Source: DASUNQ01 sp035536455 (GTDB taxonomy: Bacteria; Acidobacteriota; Thermoanaerobaculia; Multivoradales; UBA5704). From it: 64,000 bases of DNA. Below, one piece after another: positions 35,206 through 45,027 of the stretch. The notes under the pieces are model-generated. The model made no database searches and was not told the origin of the DNA. It was given only the letters and a program-made list of their open reading frames with translations. The first letter of the stretch is position 1. The number at the start of each line of letters is the position of its first letter. A program made the position numbers and the translations under genes. The stretch lies in contig DATLOC010000027.1 of the NCBI GenBank assembly GCA_035536455.1, positions 51,136-115,135 of the forward strand, written 5' to 3'.

Positions 35206-38046
35206 TTGAGCCAGCCCTTGCCGCGCACCGCCGGGTCCGTCCTGCCCGATCCCCGATGGCTCGCCACCGTCGCCGAAGCCTCACCAGTCCCCCTCTTCGC
35301 GGCCTCCGAGACCGGCCTGCTCTACGCCAGCCCCGCCTGGGAGGGGGTGACCGGCTGGACGCCCGCCGAGCTCGTGGGGCGCCGGCTCGCCGACTTCACC
35401 CAGGCCGAGGCGGTCGAGAGGGTGGGGGATTGGGAGGACTGCGTCGCCGCCGGCGAGCACCCGCCGCCGCTTGAGGCCCCCTTCCGGGCGCGCGACGGCC
35501 GGGTGCTCTGGCTGGAGCTCCACGCCGCGCCGTTCGCCACCGAAACCGGCCTCTGCACCGTCGGCGTCGCGCTCGAGGTCAGCGAGCGCCACAGGCGCCA
35601 GACGGACCTGGCGCAGAACGAGGACTGGTTCCGCGCCCTCGCCGAGACCACCGCCACGGCGGTCATCGTCTACGGCGCCGACCGCATCCGCTACGCCAAC
35701 CGCGCCTGCGAGGTGCTGACCGGCTACAGCCAGGAGGAGCTGCTCGGCATGCCGGCGTGGCTCCTGCCGCACCCCGACCACCGCGAGGTCACGGTGCAGC
35801 GCATGTCGGCGCGCCTGCGCGGCGAGCCGGTGGACAGCCGCTACGAGCTCAAGATCCTCACCAAACAGGGCGAGGTCCGCTGGGTGGACTACACCTCCGG
35901 CCTGGTGCCGCTCGGCGGCGAGACGGTGGCGCTCGGCACCGCCTTCGACATCACCGAGCGGAAGCTCGTCGAGTTCGCCCTGCGCGAGAGCAACGAGCGG
36001 CTGGAGCTGGCGCAGCGCGGCGCCGGCATCTTCACCTGGGAGTGGGACCTGCGCAGCGACGCCCTGCTCATCCCGCAGCACGCCGCGGAGGTGCTCGGGC
36101 TGGCGCCGGAAGCGCTGTGGACGACAGGCGCCGCCTTTATGGAGGCGGTCCTGCCGGAGGACCAGGCCGAGCTCGCCGCGGCGCTCGCGCGCTGCTTCTC
36201 GGGGATGGAGGACCTGACGGTCCAGTTCCGCCTGCAGAGCCCGGACGGCGCGGTGCGCTGGGTCTCCGAGCGCGGCCGCGTGCTGCCTGACGCCGCCGGC
36301 GCGCCGGCCCGCATCATCGGCGTGGCGCACGACATCACCGAGCGCAAGCAGGCCGAGGAGGCGCTCGACGAGGAGCGCGAGCGGGCGCAGGTGACCCTGG
36401 CCTCGATCGGCGACGGCGTCATCCGTACCGACCGCGAAGGGCGCGTCGACTACTTGAACCCGGTGGCCGAGCGGTTGACCGGCTGGAGCGCCGCCGAGGC
36501 CCTCGGCCAGCCGCTCGCTCGCGTCTTCCAGGTGCTCGACGAGGTGGCGCGCAAGCCCCTGCCCGACCCGGTCGAGCGCTGCCTGCGCGAGGGGAGGGTG
36601 GTGGAGCTGCAGGGACCGCTGGTCCTGGTGCGGCGCGACGGCGTCGAGTTCGCGGTGCGCGACTCGGTCGCCCCGGTGCGCGACCGCGAAGGTCGGATCA
36701 CCGGCAGCGTCGTGGTCTTCAAGGACGTCTCCGAGCTGCGCGGCATGGAGCGGCAGATGCGCTTCCTCGCCCGCCACGATCCGCTGACCGGGCTGCTCAA
36801 CCGCCGCGAGCTGGAGCGGCGGCTCGGCCGGGCGATCGAGCTGGCCCAGGAGGACGGGGGCGAGCACGCCCTCCTCTACCTGGACCTCGACGACTTCAAG
36901 CTGGTCAACGACAGCTGCGGCCACGTCGCCGGCGACGAGCTGCTCAAGCAGGTGGCCGCCGAGCTGGCCGACGAGCTCCCGGCCGGCGCCGCCCTCGCCC
37001 GCCTGGGCGGCGACGAGTTCGGGGTGCTGCTCGCCGAGACCTCCGCCGCGGAGGCGCGCGCCGTCGCCGAGGCGATCCGCGCCCGCGTCACGCAGTTCCG
37101 CTTCACCTGGGAGGAGCGGGTCTTCCGCGTCGGCCTCTCGCTAGGACTCGTGCCGATCACCGGCGCCAGCGGCGGCCTCGACCAGGTCCTCTCGGCGGCC
37201 GACGCCGCCTGCTACGTGGCCCGGGAGCGCGGCGACCGCATCCACGAGTGGCAAGCCGACGACACCGCCGTGGCCGAGCGCTCCGGCGAGCTGCAGTGGG
37301 TGCAGCGCATCCCGCACGCCCTCGACGACGGGCGGTTCCTGCTCTTCTGCCAGCCGATCGTGCCGCTCGGTCCGGCGGCGACCGAGAAGCTGTGCGAGAT
37401 CCTGCTCCGCCTGCGCGGCGAGAACGGCGAGCTGGTGAGCCCCGCCGCCTTCATCCCGGCCGCCGAGCGTTACCGGCTGATCGGCACCATCGACCGCTGG
37501 GTGGTGCGCGCCGCCCTCGACGCCCTGGCCGGCAACCAGGTGGCGGGCGACCCGGCGACCTGCTTCGCCATCAACCTCTCCGGCCAGTCACTCGGCGACG
37601 AGAGCTTCCTCGACTACCTGCTGGCGGAGATCGCCGCCAGCGGCGTGCCGCCGGGGCGCCTCTGCTTCGAGGTCACCGAGACCGCCGCCGTCGCCAACCT
37701 GGCGCGCGCCCGGCGCACCATCGCGGCGCTCAAGGGGCTCGGGTGCCGTTTCATCCTCGACGACTTCGGTAGCGGCCTCTCGTCGTTCGCCTACCTCAAG
37801 AACCTCGCCGTCGACTTTCTGAAGATCGACGGCGAGTTCGTGCGCGGCATGACCGCGGGGTCGGTGGAGTGGGCGCTGGTCGCCTCGATCCACCAGATCG
37901 GCCACGTCATGGGCATCAAGACCATCGCCGAGTCGGTCGAGGACGCCGAGACGCTCGAGGCCGTGCGGTCCCTGGGCATCGACTACGCCCAGGGGTATGC
38001 CATCGCCCGCCCGGAGCCGCTTTCCACTCCTGAAGCGAACGATTAG
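35206..38046 (+). CDS. PAS-GGDEF-EAL cyclic-di-GMP protein
   Basis: 946 residues from TTG 35206. Four PAS-type sensor domains (about 20-130, 140-255, 265-385, 395-510) lead to a diguanylate cyclase domain with intact GGDEF (601-605), and then an EAL phosphodiesterase domain (about 705-940). The EAL signature reads EIL (Glu731), a variant common in this subgroup; NLSGQS, DDFGSGLSS and DFLKIDGEF are kept, so it may be active. There are no membrane segments, so it senses something in the cytoplasm. The next gene is a shorter paralogue in tandem. Both probably tune c-di-GMP for motility or attachment. Confidence 0.92.
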   Translation: MSQPLPRTAGSVLPDPRWLATVAEASPVPLFAASETGLLYASPAWEGVTGWTPAELVGRRLADFTQAEAVERVGDWEDCVAAGEHPPPLEAPFRARDGRVLWLELHAAPFATETGLCTVGVALEVSERHRRQTDLAQNEDWFRALAETTATAVIVYGADRIRYANRACEVLTGYSQEELLGMPAWLLPHPDHREVTVQRMSARLRGEPVDSRYELKILTKQGEVRWVDYTSGLVPLGGETVALGTAFDITERKLVEFALRESNERLELAQRGAGIFTWEWDLRSDALLIPQHAAEVLGLAPEALWTTGAAFMEAVLPEDQAELAAALARCFSGMEDLTVQFRLQSPDGAVRWVSERGRVLPDAAGAPARIIGVAHDITERKQAEEALDEERERAQVTLASIGDGVIRTDREGRVDYLNPVAERLTGWSAAEALGQPLARVFQVLDEVARKPLPDPVERCLREGRVVELQGPLVLVRRDGVEFAVRDSVAPVRDREGRITGSVVVFKDVSELRGMERQMRFLARHDPLTGLLNRRELERRLGRAIELAQEDGGEHALLYLDLDDFKLVNDSCGHVAGDELLKQVAAELADELPAGAALARLGGDEFGVLLAETSAAEARAVAEAIRARVTQFRFTWEERVFRVGLSLGLVPITGASGGLDQVLSAADAACYVARERGDRIHEWQADDTAVAERSGELQWVQRIPHALDDGRFLLFCQPIVPLGPAATEKLCEILLRLRGENGELVSPAAFIPAAERYRLIGTIDRWVVRAALDALAGNQVAGDPATCFAINLSGQSLGDESFLDYLLAEIAASGVPPGRLCFEVTETAAVANLARARRTIAALKGLGCRFILDDFGSGLSSFAYLKNLAVDFLKIDGEFVRGMTAGSVEWALVASIHQIGHVMGIKTIAESVEDAETLEAVRSLGIDYAQGYAIARPEPLSTPEAND

Positions 38047-38091
38047 AGTCGGGCCGAGGGCGGGCTCGATTCTTGCGGCTCGCCCACGGCG

Positions 38092-40251
38092 ATGCCGGGC
38101 GAAGTCCCTCAACGAAAGCGGTTAGAGCCCGACGCGGCGGCCGGGGTCCTCGACCTGCCCCGCTCCTTCCTGGCTCGCACCTCGCCCGATCCCGCCACGG
38201 CCGGGCGCCTCCGCCGGCTGGCGGAGCCCGGCCCCGCGCTCCTCTGGACGACCGACAACGACCTGCGCTTCACCTCCGGGCCGGCGCCCCGCGACGAGGG
38301 ACCGCTGCCGGGAGGCAGCGTCGTCGACTTCTACGGCGCCGCGGACTGGGAGGCGCTCCCGGTCAAGGCCCACCGCCGCGCCCTGGCCGGCGAGAGCGCC
38401 GAGTTCGAGCACCGCTGGCAGGGGCGGCTCCTCCGCTGCCACGTCGAGCCGCTGCGCGACGCCTTCGGCCGGGTGAGCGGGACGATCGGCGTCGCCTTCG
38501 ACATGACCGAGCGGCGCGCCGCCGAGGAGGAGCTCTACCGCGAGAACGAGCTCGCCGGGGAGACCCTCGCCGCGATCGGCGACGGCGTCATCCGCGCCGA
38601 CCTCGAGGGGGTCGTCGACTATCTCAACCCGGTGGCCGAGCGCCTCACCGGCTGGTCGTCGATCGAAGCGGTGGGCAGGCCGGTCGGCGAGATCTTCACC
38701 CTCTTCGACGAGGTGACCCGCCGGCCGCTCGCCGGCCCGGTCGAGCGCTGCCTGGCCGAGAACCGGCTGATCGAGTCGCCGCCGCACGCCGTCCTGGTCC
38801 GCGCCGACGGCATGGAGTACTCGGTCCGCGACTCGGCGGCCCCGATCCGCGACCGCGAGGGGCGCCTGGTCGGCGCGGTCCTGGTCTTCAAGGACGTCAC
38901 GCAGCTGCGCGGCATGGAGCGCGAGATGGTCTATCTCGCGAGCCACGACGCCCTCACCGGGCTGATCAACCGGCGGGAGTTCGAGGCGCGCTTGAAGCGC
39001 GCCTTGCGCAGCGCCCTCGGCGAGCGCCGCCTCCACGCCATGCTCTACCTGGACCTCGACGAGTTCAAGGTGGTCAACGACACCTGCGGACATCTCGCCG
39101 GCGACGAGCTGCTCAAGCAGGTCACGGCGCTCTTGCGCTCGCGGGTGCGGCGGATCGACTCGCTGGCGCGCCTCGGCGGCGACGAGTTCGGCGTGCTGCT
39201 CGAGGACTGCCCGCTCGTCCAGGCGCGCCAGATCGCCGAGGAGCTGCGCGGCACGGTGCGCGAGTTCCGCTTCCGCTGGAAGGACCAGGTGTTCGAGATC
39301 GGCGTCTCGATCGGCCTGGTGCCGATCGACGCCACGAGCGGCGACCTCGCGAGCCTCCTCTCCGCCGCCGACGCCGCCTGCTACGTCGCCAAGGAGGGGG
39401 GGCGCAACCGGGTCCATGAATACGAGTTGGACGACACCCTGGTGGCCGAGCGCCACGGCGAGATGCAGTGGATCCATCGCATCCACCGCGCCTTCGAGGA
39501 CCGCCTCTTCCGCCTCTACTACCAGCCGATCCAACCCCTAGGCGCGAAAGCTTTCGCGCCGGGCTCCGATCAAGGTGCTGCCGGCGAGCAGCGGGAGACG
39601 CTGTGCGAGGTGCTGATCCGCATGCTCGACGACCGCGGGCGGGTGCTCTCGCCGGCGGCCTTCATCTCGGCTGCCGAGCGCTACCACCTTATCGGGGCCG
39701 TGGACCGCTGGGTGGTGCGGACGGCGCTGCGGGCGTTGGCCGAGGCGCAGCGGGGCGACGGCTCGAAACGCCTGCTCTTCGCCATTAACCTCTCCGGCCA
39801 GTCGCTCTCGGACGAGACCTTTCTCGACTACGTCGTCGGCCAGCTCGTCGAGAGCGGCGTCGACTCGCGCCGCATCTGCTTCGAGATCACCGAGACCGCC
39901 GCCGTCAGCAAGCTCGACGACGCCACCCGCTTCATCAAGGTGCTCAAGGAGATGGGCTGCCGCTTCGTGCTCGACGACTTCGGCAGCGGCCTGTCGTCGT
40001 TCGCCTACCTGCGCGACCTGCCGGTGGACTTCCTGAAGATCGACGGCGAGTTCGTCAAGAACATGGTCGATGACCAGGTCAAGCGGGCGCTGGTGGAGTC
40101 GATCAACCAGATCGGCCACGTCATCGGCGTGCAGACGATCGCCGAGTGGGTGGAGAACCGCGCCACGCTCGACGCCCTCAAGGAGATCGGCGTCGACTAC
40201 GTCCAGGGCTACTGGATCGCCAAGCCGCAGCCGTTAGTCCATGACTTGTAG
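38092..40251 (+). CDS. Second PAS-GGDEF-EAL protein, with a repeat-encoded insert
   Basis: 719 residues; a tandem paralogue of the preceding gene with only two PAS-like domains (about 40-140 and 150-270). GGDEF is intact (362-366); the EAL domain spans about 470-715, with signature EVL in LCEVLIRM. Between the first EAL strand (YYQPIQPLG) and the signature there are about a dozen extra residues containing GAKAFAPGSDQ (484-494), missing in the paralogue, which reads QPIVPLG and then PAATEKLCEIL. These residues are encoded by copy 2 of the palindromic repeat. The insertion falls in a loop and keeps the frame, so the protein may still work. Confidence 0.92.
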   Translation: MPGEVPQRKRLEPDAAAGVLDLPRSFLARTSPDPATAGRLRRLAEPGPALLWTTDNDLRFTSGPAPRDEGPLPGGSVVDFYGAADWEALPVKAHRRALAGESAEFEHRWQGRLLRCHVEPLRDAFGRVSGTIGVAFDMTERRAAEEELYRENELAGETLAAIGDGVIRADLEGVVDYLNPVAERLTGWSSIEAVGRPVGEIFTLFDEVTRRPLAGPVERCLAENRLIESPPHAVLVRADGMEYSVRDSAAPIRDREGRLVGAVLVFKDVTQLRGMEREMVYLASHDALTGLINRREFEARLKRALRSALGERRLHAMLYLDLDEFKVVNDTCGHLAGDELLKQVTALLRSRVRRIDSLARLGGDEFGVLLEDCPLVQARQIAEELRGTVREFRFRWKDQVFEIGVSIGLVPIDATSGDLASLLSAADAACYVAKEGGRNRVHEYELDDTLVAERHGEMQWIHRIHRAFEDRLFRLYYQPIQPLGAKAFAPGSDQGAAGEQRETLCEVLIRMLDDRGRVLSPAAFISAAERYHLIGAVDRWVVRTALRALAEAQRGDGSKRLLFAINLSGQSLSDETFLDYVVGQLVESGVDSRRICFEITETAAVSKLDDATRFIKVLKEMGCRFVLDDFGSGLSSFAYLRDLPVDFLKIDGEFVKNMVDDQVKRALVESINQIGHVIGVQTIAEWVENRATLDALKEIGVDYVQGYWIAKPQPLVHDL
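39537..39574. repeat. Palindromic dispersed repeat, copy 2, inside a coding region
   Basis: 38 bases, with a perfect 20-base palindrome at 39541-39560 (GGCGCGAAAGCTTTCGCGCC) followed by GGGCTCCGATCAAG. It is read in frame in the EAL domain gene and encodes GAKAFAPGSDQ with its flanks. Confidence 0.92.
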
Positions 40252-40254
40252 GCG

Positions 40255-41871
40255 TTAGGCCTTGACGGTGCGCGGACCGGCGGCCCGCACCCCTTCGCTC
40301 ACCCCGCCCTCGAACTTCTCGAAGTTCTCGGCGAAGAGGTCGGCGAGGTGCGCCGCCTTCTCGTCGTAGTCGGCGGGGTCGGCCCAGGTCTCGCGCGGGC
40401 GGAGGAGCTTGTCGGGGACGCCCTCGACGTGCTCGGGGACCGCCAAGCCGAAGATGGGGTCGGTGTAGGTCGCGGCGCCGTCCAGCTCGCCGCCGAGCGC
40501 GGCGTGCACCATGCGGCGGGTGAAGGCGAGCTTGATGCGGCTGCCGACGCCGGGGGGGCCGCCGGTCCAGCCGGTGTTGACCAGCCAGACGCGGCTGTCG
40601 TGGCGCTCGAGCTTCTCGCCGAGCATCTGGGCGTAGACGCCGGGGTGGAGGGGCATGAAGGGGGCGCCGAAGCAGGCGCTGAACGTCACCTTGGGCTCGG
40701 TCACGCCGCGCTCGGTGCCGGCGACCTTGGCGGTGTAGCCGGAGAGGAAGTGGTACATCGCCTGCTCGAAGCTGAGCCGGGCGATCGGCGGCAGGACGCC
40801 GAAGGCGTCGCAGGTCAGGAAGACGACGTTTTTGGGATGGCCGGCGCGGCCGTCCAGGTCCACCCGCTCGAGCTGGTCGAGCGGGTAGCTGCCGCGGGTG
40901 TTCTCGGTCTGGCGGTCGTCTTCGAGGTCGAGGCGGCGGGTGTCGGGGTCGATCGCCACGTTCTCGAGGATGGTGCCGAAGCGCCGGGTGGTGGCGTAGA
41001 TCTCCGGCTCGCCGGTCTCCGAGAGGCGGATCATCTTGGCGTAGCAGCCGCCCTCGAGGTTGAAGATGCCGTCGTCGGTCCAGGCGTGCTCGTCGTCGCC
41101 GACGAGGGTGCGCTCGGGATCGGAGGAGAGGGTCGTCTTGCCGGTGCCGGAGAGGCCGAAGAAGAGGGCGACGTCGTCGGTGTCGGCGCCGTAGTTGGCG
41201 CTGCAGTGCATGGGGAAGATGCCGCGCTTGGGCAGCAGGTAGTTCATGACGCCGAAGATGCTCTTCTTGATCTCGCCGGCGTAGGCGGTGCCGCCGATGA
41301 GCACGATGCGGCGCGCGAAGCTGAGCAGGATGAAGGTCGGGCTGGTGGTGCCGTCGCGGCCGGGGTCGGCCTCGAAGCTGGCGGCGTCGAGGACGGTAAA
41401 GCCGGGCTCGAAGGCGGCCAGGACCGCCGGGTCCGCTTCCCGCACGAACATGTTGCGCGCGAAGAGGCTGTGCCAGGCCTTCTCGGTTACCACCCGCACG
41501 CCGAGCCGGTGGCGCGGGTCGGCGCCGGTCCAGCCGTCGAAGACGAAGAGGTCGCGGTCGCGCCAGTGCTCCCGCACCCGCTCGAGGAGGGCGTCGAAGC
41601 GCTCCGGCTCGAACGGCCGGTTGACGCTGCCCCACCAGACGTCAGCGGCGGTGCCGGGGTCGCGGACGATGAAGCGGTCGTTCGGGGAGCGCCCGGTGTG
41701 CGAGCCAGTCGAGGCGACGATCGGCCCGTGCTCAGCGACCAGCGCCTCGCCGCGCTTGACCGCCTGCTCGTAGAGCGCCGCCACCGGCAGGTTCCAGTAG
41801 GCCCGGCGCGCGCCGTCGATGCCGTGCCGCTCCAGGCCGAACGTGCTGATGGATGGTCCCTCGTCGTGCAT
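40255..41871 (-). CDS. pckA: Phosphoenolpyruvate carboxykinase (ATP)
   Basis: 538 residues from ATG 41871; a TTG 21 bases upstream would add MLGFPPA. ATP-type PEPCK marks: GSHTGRSPNDRFIVR near the N-terminus, kinase-1a loop GLSGTGKTT, metal-binding DDEHAW and GGCYAKMI. It converts oxaloacetate and ATP to PEP, CO2 and ADP, linking the TCA cycle to gluconeogenesis. Length is normal. It lies 27 bases after the M20 amidohydrolase gene on the same strand, perhaps in one message. Its stop is 3 bases from the stop of the converging EAL gene. Confidence 0.96.
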   Translation of the reverse strand: MHDEGPSISTFGLERHGIDGARRAYWNLPVAALYEQAVKRGEALVAEHGPIVASTGSHTGRSPNDRFIVRDPGTAADVWWGSVNRPFEPERFDALLERVREHWRDRDLFVFDGWTGADPRHRLGVRVVTEKAWHSLFARNMFVREADPAVLAAFEPGFTVLDAASFEADPGRDGTTSPTFILLSFARRIVLIGGTAYAGEIKKSIFGVMNYLLPKRGIFPMHCSANYGADTDDVALFFGLSGTGKTTLSSDPERTLVGDDEHAWTDDGIFNLEGGCYAKMIRLSETGEPEIYATTRRFGTILENVAIDPDTRRLDLEDDRQTENTRGSYPLDQLERVDLDGRAGHPKNVVFLTCDAFGVLPPIARLSFEQAMYHFLSGYTAKVAGTERGVTEPKVTFSACFGAPFMPLHPGVYAQMLGEKLERHDSRVWLVNTGWTGGPPGVGSRIKLAFTRRMVHAALGGELDGAATYTDPIFGLAVPEHVEGVPDKLLRPRETWADPADYDEKAAHLADLFAENFEKFEGGVSEGVRAAGPRTVKA

Positions 41872-41898
41872 GGCGGGCGGGAATCCTAGCAAACGGGC

Positions 41899-43227
41899 TC
41901 AGCGGGCCCGGGTCAGGTACTCTGCCACCAGCCGCGCCATCGCCTTGATCCCCACCGGCACGGCCGCGTCGTCGGCGCGGAAGTCGGGCGTATGGAGGCC
42001 GCCCGAGGCGGTTCCCGCCGCCAGCGTCCCGAGCCGGAAGTAGAAGCCCGGCACCTCGTTGGCGAAGTAGGCGAAGTCCTCGCCCCCCATGGTCGGCGGC
42101 GAGGCGATCACGTTGCCCTCGCCCACCGCCCGCGCCAGTACCGGCCGCGCCCAGGCGGCGAGCTCCGGGTCGTTGACCGTCGCCGGCGCGTTCTGCCGGT
42201 AGTCCAGCTCGTAGGAGCCGCCGAAGGCGCGCGCGACGCCGTCGAGGATCTCGCGCATCCGCCGCTCGACGTCGGCGCGCACCCCTTCCTTGTAAGTGCG
42301 CACCGTGCCTTCGAGGTGGACCTCGCCCGGGATGATGTTGAAGCGCTCGCCGCCGCGGATGATGCCGACCGTCACCACACTCGGCTCGAGCGCCGGCAGG
42401 GTACGGGAGCGGATGGTCTGGAAGGCGGTCACCGCCTGCGCCGCCATGACGATCGGGTCGATCCCGAGGTGCGGGTAGGCGCCGTGCGACTGCTTGCCGC
42501 GGACGGTGATCAGGAAGTGGTCGACCGCGGCGTAGGTCGGGCCGGAGGTCCAGCCCACCTGGCCGACGCTCGGCTGGCCGGGGACTCCGTCGGCCAGGTC
42601 CGGGAAGGAGTGGAGGGCGAAGATGGCGTCCGGCTTGGGGTCGGCGAGCGCGCCCTCGCGCAGCATGCGCAGCGCGCCGGTCATCTCGCCGGGCGGCGGT
42701 CCCTCCTCGGCCGGCTGGAAGAGGAACTTGACGGTGCCGGGGAGACGGTCGCGCACCGCGGCGAGGGCCGAGGCGACGCCCAGCCCCACCGACGTGTGCA
42801 CGTCGTGGCCGCAGGCGTGGGCGATCGGCACCTCGGCGCCCGCCCAGGTGCCGCGCTTGGTCGAACGGAACGGGAGATCGGTCTGCTCGGCGACCGGCAG
42901 GGCGTCCATGTCGGCGCGCACCGCGACGACCGGCCCGGGCCGGCCGCCGCGCAGGATGCCGACGACCCCGGTGTGGGCGACGCCGGTCGTGACCTCCAGC
43001 CCGAGCCCGCGCAGGTGCTCGGCCACGAGCTTCGCGGTCTCCGTCTCCTGGTAGCCCAGCTCCGGGTTCTGGTGGATCTGGTGGCGGTGCTCGACCGCTT
43101 GCGGCGTCGCCGCGGCGGCGGCACGGTCGATGGCGGCCAGGAGGTCGCCGCCGTCGCCGTTCTGCGCGAGCGCGGGGGCGGCGAGAGCGAGCAGGCAGAG
43201 CGAGACGGCGGCGCGGCGGTGTCTCAT
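41899..43227 (-). CDS. Exported M20D amidohydrolase
   Basis: 442 residues from ATG 43227, chosen because GGAGG lies upstream and a clear signal peptide results (VSLCLLALAAPALAQ). It is an M20 family peptidase/amidohydrolase of the IAA-Leu-resistant/hippurate hydrolase group: IHQNPELGYQETET, metal site ACGHDVHTS, FQPAEEG and late TMGGEDFAYF. It should cleave N-acyl amino acids or small peptides in the periplasm. The frame also extends to 43305, but that would remove the signal from the N-terminus. Confidence 0.9.
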   Translation of the reverse strand: MRHRRAAVSLCLLALAAPALAQNGDGGDLLAAIDRAAAAATPQAVEHRHQIHQNPELGYQETETAKLVAEHLRGLGLEVTTGVAHTGVVGILRGGRPGPVVAVRADMDALPVAEQTDLPFRSTKRGTWAGAEVPIAHACGHDVHTSVGLGVASALAAVRDRLPGTVKFLFQPAEEGPPPGEMTGALRMLREGALADPKPDAIFALHSFPDLADGVPGQPSVGQVGWTSGPTYAAVDHFLITVRGKQSHGAYPHLGIDPIVMAAQAVTAFQTIRSRTLPALEPSVVTVGIIRGGERFNIIPGEVHLEGTVRTYKEGVRADVERRMREILDGVARAFGGSYELDYRQNAPATVNDPELAAWARPVLARAVGEGNVIASPPTMGGEDFAYFANEVPGFYFRLGTLAAGTASGGLHTPDFRADDAAVPVGIKAMARLVAEYLTRAR

Positions 43228-43285
43228 CCAGGGGCCTCCGGCGGGGTCCGGGGAGTCTATACCCCGGCGGGTAGAATCGCCGGCC

Positions 43286-44911
43286 GTGAACGTCGCGGGC
43301 CGCAAGGTGCTGGTGCTCGGGGGCTACGGCCTCGTCGGCACGGCGGTGTGCAGAGAGCTGCTGACGCGCGGCCCGCGCGAGATCCAGATCCACAGCCTGC
43401 GGCCGGAGGAGTCGGAGGCGGCGCGCGGCGAGCTGGCGCGCGAGGCGGGGGAGACCCTCCTCTCCGTTTCGGCGGGCGACATCTTCGGCCTGGCCGGCGC
43501 AAGCGACCGCCGCGCGGCGATCGCCGCGCAGCTCACGCCGCTGACCGACGCCGACCTCCCTGACTTCCGCCTCTACCGCCTGCTCGCCGAGGCCCGTCCC
43601 GAGATCGTCGTCGACTGTGTCAACACCGCGACCGGCATCGCCTACCGCGACATCTTCCAGAAGGCCGAAGCGCTGTCGCGGGAGCTGGCGGAGGGGGGAG
43701 TCTCGGAAGGAGGGGTCGAGGGCCTCCTCGAAGCGCTCTACATGCCGCGCCTCATCCGCCACATCCAGCTGCTGTACCGCGGCATGACGGACGCCGACAC
43801 CCAGGTCTACGTCAAGGTCGGCACCAGCGGCACCGGCGGCATGGGGCTCAACATCCCCTATACCCACTCCGAGGAGCGGCCGAGCCGGATGCTCCTCGCC
43901 AAGAGCGCCTTGGCCGGCGCCCACTCGATGCTCCTCTTCCTGATGGCGCGCACGCCCGGCGCGCCGATCACCAAGGAGATCAAGCCGGCCGCCGCGATCG
44001 CCTGGAAGCGGATCGCCTACGGTCCCATCCGCCGCGGCGGCAAGCCGATCCGCCTCGTCGACGCGCGGCCGCGGCCGCTGCCGGCGAGCTTCTCGACCTG
44101 CGACCCCCTGGCCGCCGCCGAGCGCGAGGAGGCGCTCGAGAGCGTCTTCATCGACACCGGCGAGAACGGCCTCTTCAGCCTCGAGGAGTTCTCGACCCTG
44201 ACCACCGCCGATCAGATGGAGTTCGTGACCCCAGAGGAGATCGCCACCTACCTGGTCATGGAGATCGAGGGGGGCAACACCGGGCACGACATCATCAACG
44301 CCCTCGACAACGCGGTGCTCGGGCCGACCTACCGCGCGGGGCTCCTGCGGCACTGGGCGCTCGAGCGGATGGTCGAGCTCGAGCGCGCCCACGGCGTCCA
44401 CAGCGTCGCCTTCGAGGCGCTGGGGCCGCCGCGTCTGACCAAGCTCCTCTTCGAGGCCCACCTGCTGCGGCTCGCCTTCGGCTCGATGCGCGCGGTGCGC
44501 GAGGCCTCGCCCGAGGAGGTGCGCGACCGGCTGGACCGGCTGGTGCGCGAGGACCGCGAGGAGACGAACCGGGTGGTCTCGGTGGGGGTCCCGATCCTGC
44601 TCGACTCCGGCGAGCTGATCCGCGGCCCGAGCGTCATCGTGCCGGGCGACGCGGCGAACGTGCCGGTGACCCCCGAGCGGCTGAAGGCCTGGGTCAACGA
44701 CGGGTGGGTGGACCTCCGCCTGCCGAACTGCGCCACCTGGATCGAGCGCTGCCGGAAAGTCCATGCCGAGGTCGAGGCGATCCCGGAAGAGGACACGTCC
44801 AGCCGCCACGTACGCGACCGACGCTTCTGGGACGAGGACGCCCGCCTTCAGCCCGGGAAGCTCGTGGGCTGGGTGCTGTCGGTCGAGGAGAAGGGCCTGC
44901 GGCTCAAGTGA
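43286..44911 (+). CDS. Rossmann-fold NAD(P)-binding protein of unknown function
   Basis: 541 residues from GTG 43286. It starts with a nucleotide-binding loop GGYGLVGTAV, as in short-chain dehydrogenases/epimerases, and has a later GTSGTGGMGLNIPYTHS segment. The C-terminal 200 residues are mostly helical. At 541 residues it is far longer than an ordinary SDR. No catalytic Tyr-x3-Lys is obvious. I cannot name its substrate. It diverges from the M20 gene, with 58 bases between starts. Confidence 0.78.
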   Translation: MNVAGRKVLVLGGYGLVGTAVCRELLTRGPREIQIHSLRPEESEAARGELAREAGETLLSVSAGDIFGLAGASDRRAAIAAQLTPLTDADLPDFRLYRLLAEARPEIVVDCVNTATGIAYRDIFQKAEALSRELAEGGVSEGGVEGLLEALYMPRLIRHIQLLYRGMTDADTQVYVKVGTSGTGGMGLNIPYTHSEERPSRMLLAKSALAGAHSMLLFLMARTPGAPITKEIKPAAAIAWKRIAYGPIRRGGKPIRLVDARPRPLPASFSTCDPLAAAEREEALESVFIDTGENGLFSLEEFSTLTTADQMEFVTPEEIATYLVMEIEGGNTGHDIINALDNAVLGPTYRAGLLRHWALERMVELERAHGVHSVAFEALGPPRLTKLLFEAHLLRLAFGSMRAVREASPEEVRDRLDRLVREDREETNRVVSVGVPILLDSGELIRGPSVIVPGDAANVPVTPERLKAWVNDGWVDLRLPNCATWIERCRKVHAEVEAIPEEDTSSRHVRDRRFWDEDARLQPGKLVGWVLSVEEKGLRLK

Positions 44912-44920
44912 GCGGGCCAT

Positions 44921-44949
44921 TTGCCTTTTTGCATGCTTTGAGGTATCCT
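44921..44949 (+). promoter_or_regulatory. Predicted sigma-70 promoter of the cold-shock gene
   Basis: -35 TTGCCT (44921-44926), a 17-base spacer and -10 TATCCT (44944-44949). Transcription would start near 44956, giving a leader of about 200 bases before the cold-shock start at 45159, a length typical of cold-shock genes. Confidence 0.6.
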
Positions 44950-45000
44950 CTGCCAAATCGTGCGTGCGGTTTACGTGCGAGGTTCCGGCGACAACTGAGA

Positions 45001-45027
45001 GGCTGGCGTCCGACGCCGGCCTTTTTT
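45001..45027 (+). terminator. Intrinsic terminator inside the cold-shock leader
   Basis: GC-rich stem GGCTGGCG (45001-45008) with CGCCGGCC, a 5-base loop, then six T (45022-45027). It lies 90 bases after the Rossmann gene stop and about 50 bases after the predicted promoter. It could end the upstream message, or act as an attenuator of the cold-shock gene. Confidence 0.7.

Noticed and set aside
38092..40251. Inactive EAL domain because the motif reads EVL
   Set aside because: The catalytic Glu is kept and EVL/EIL variants are common in PAS-GGDEF-EAL proteins, so loss of activity cannot be claimed.
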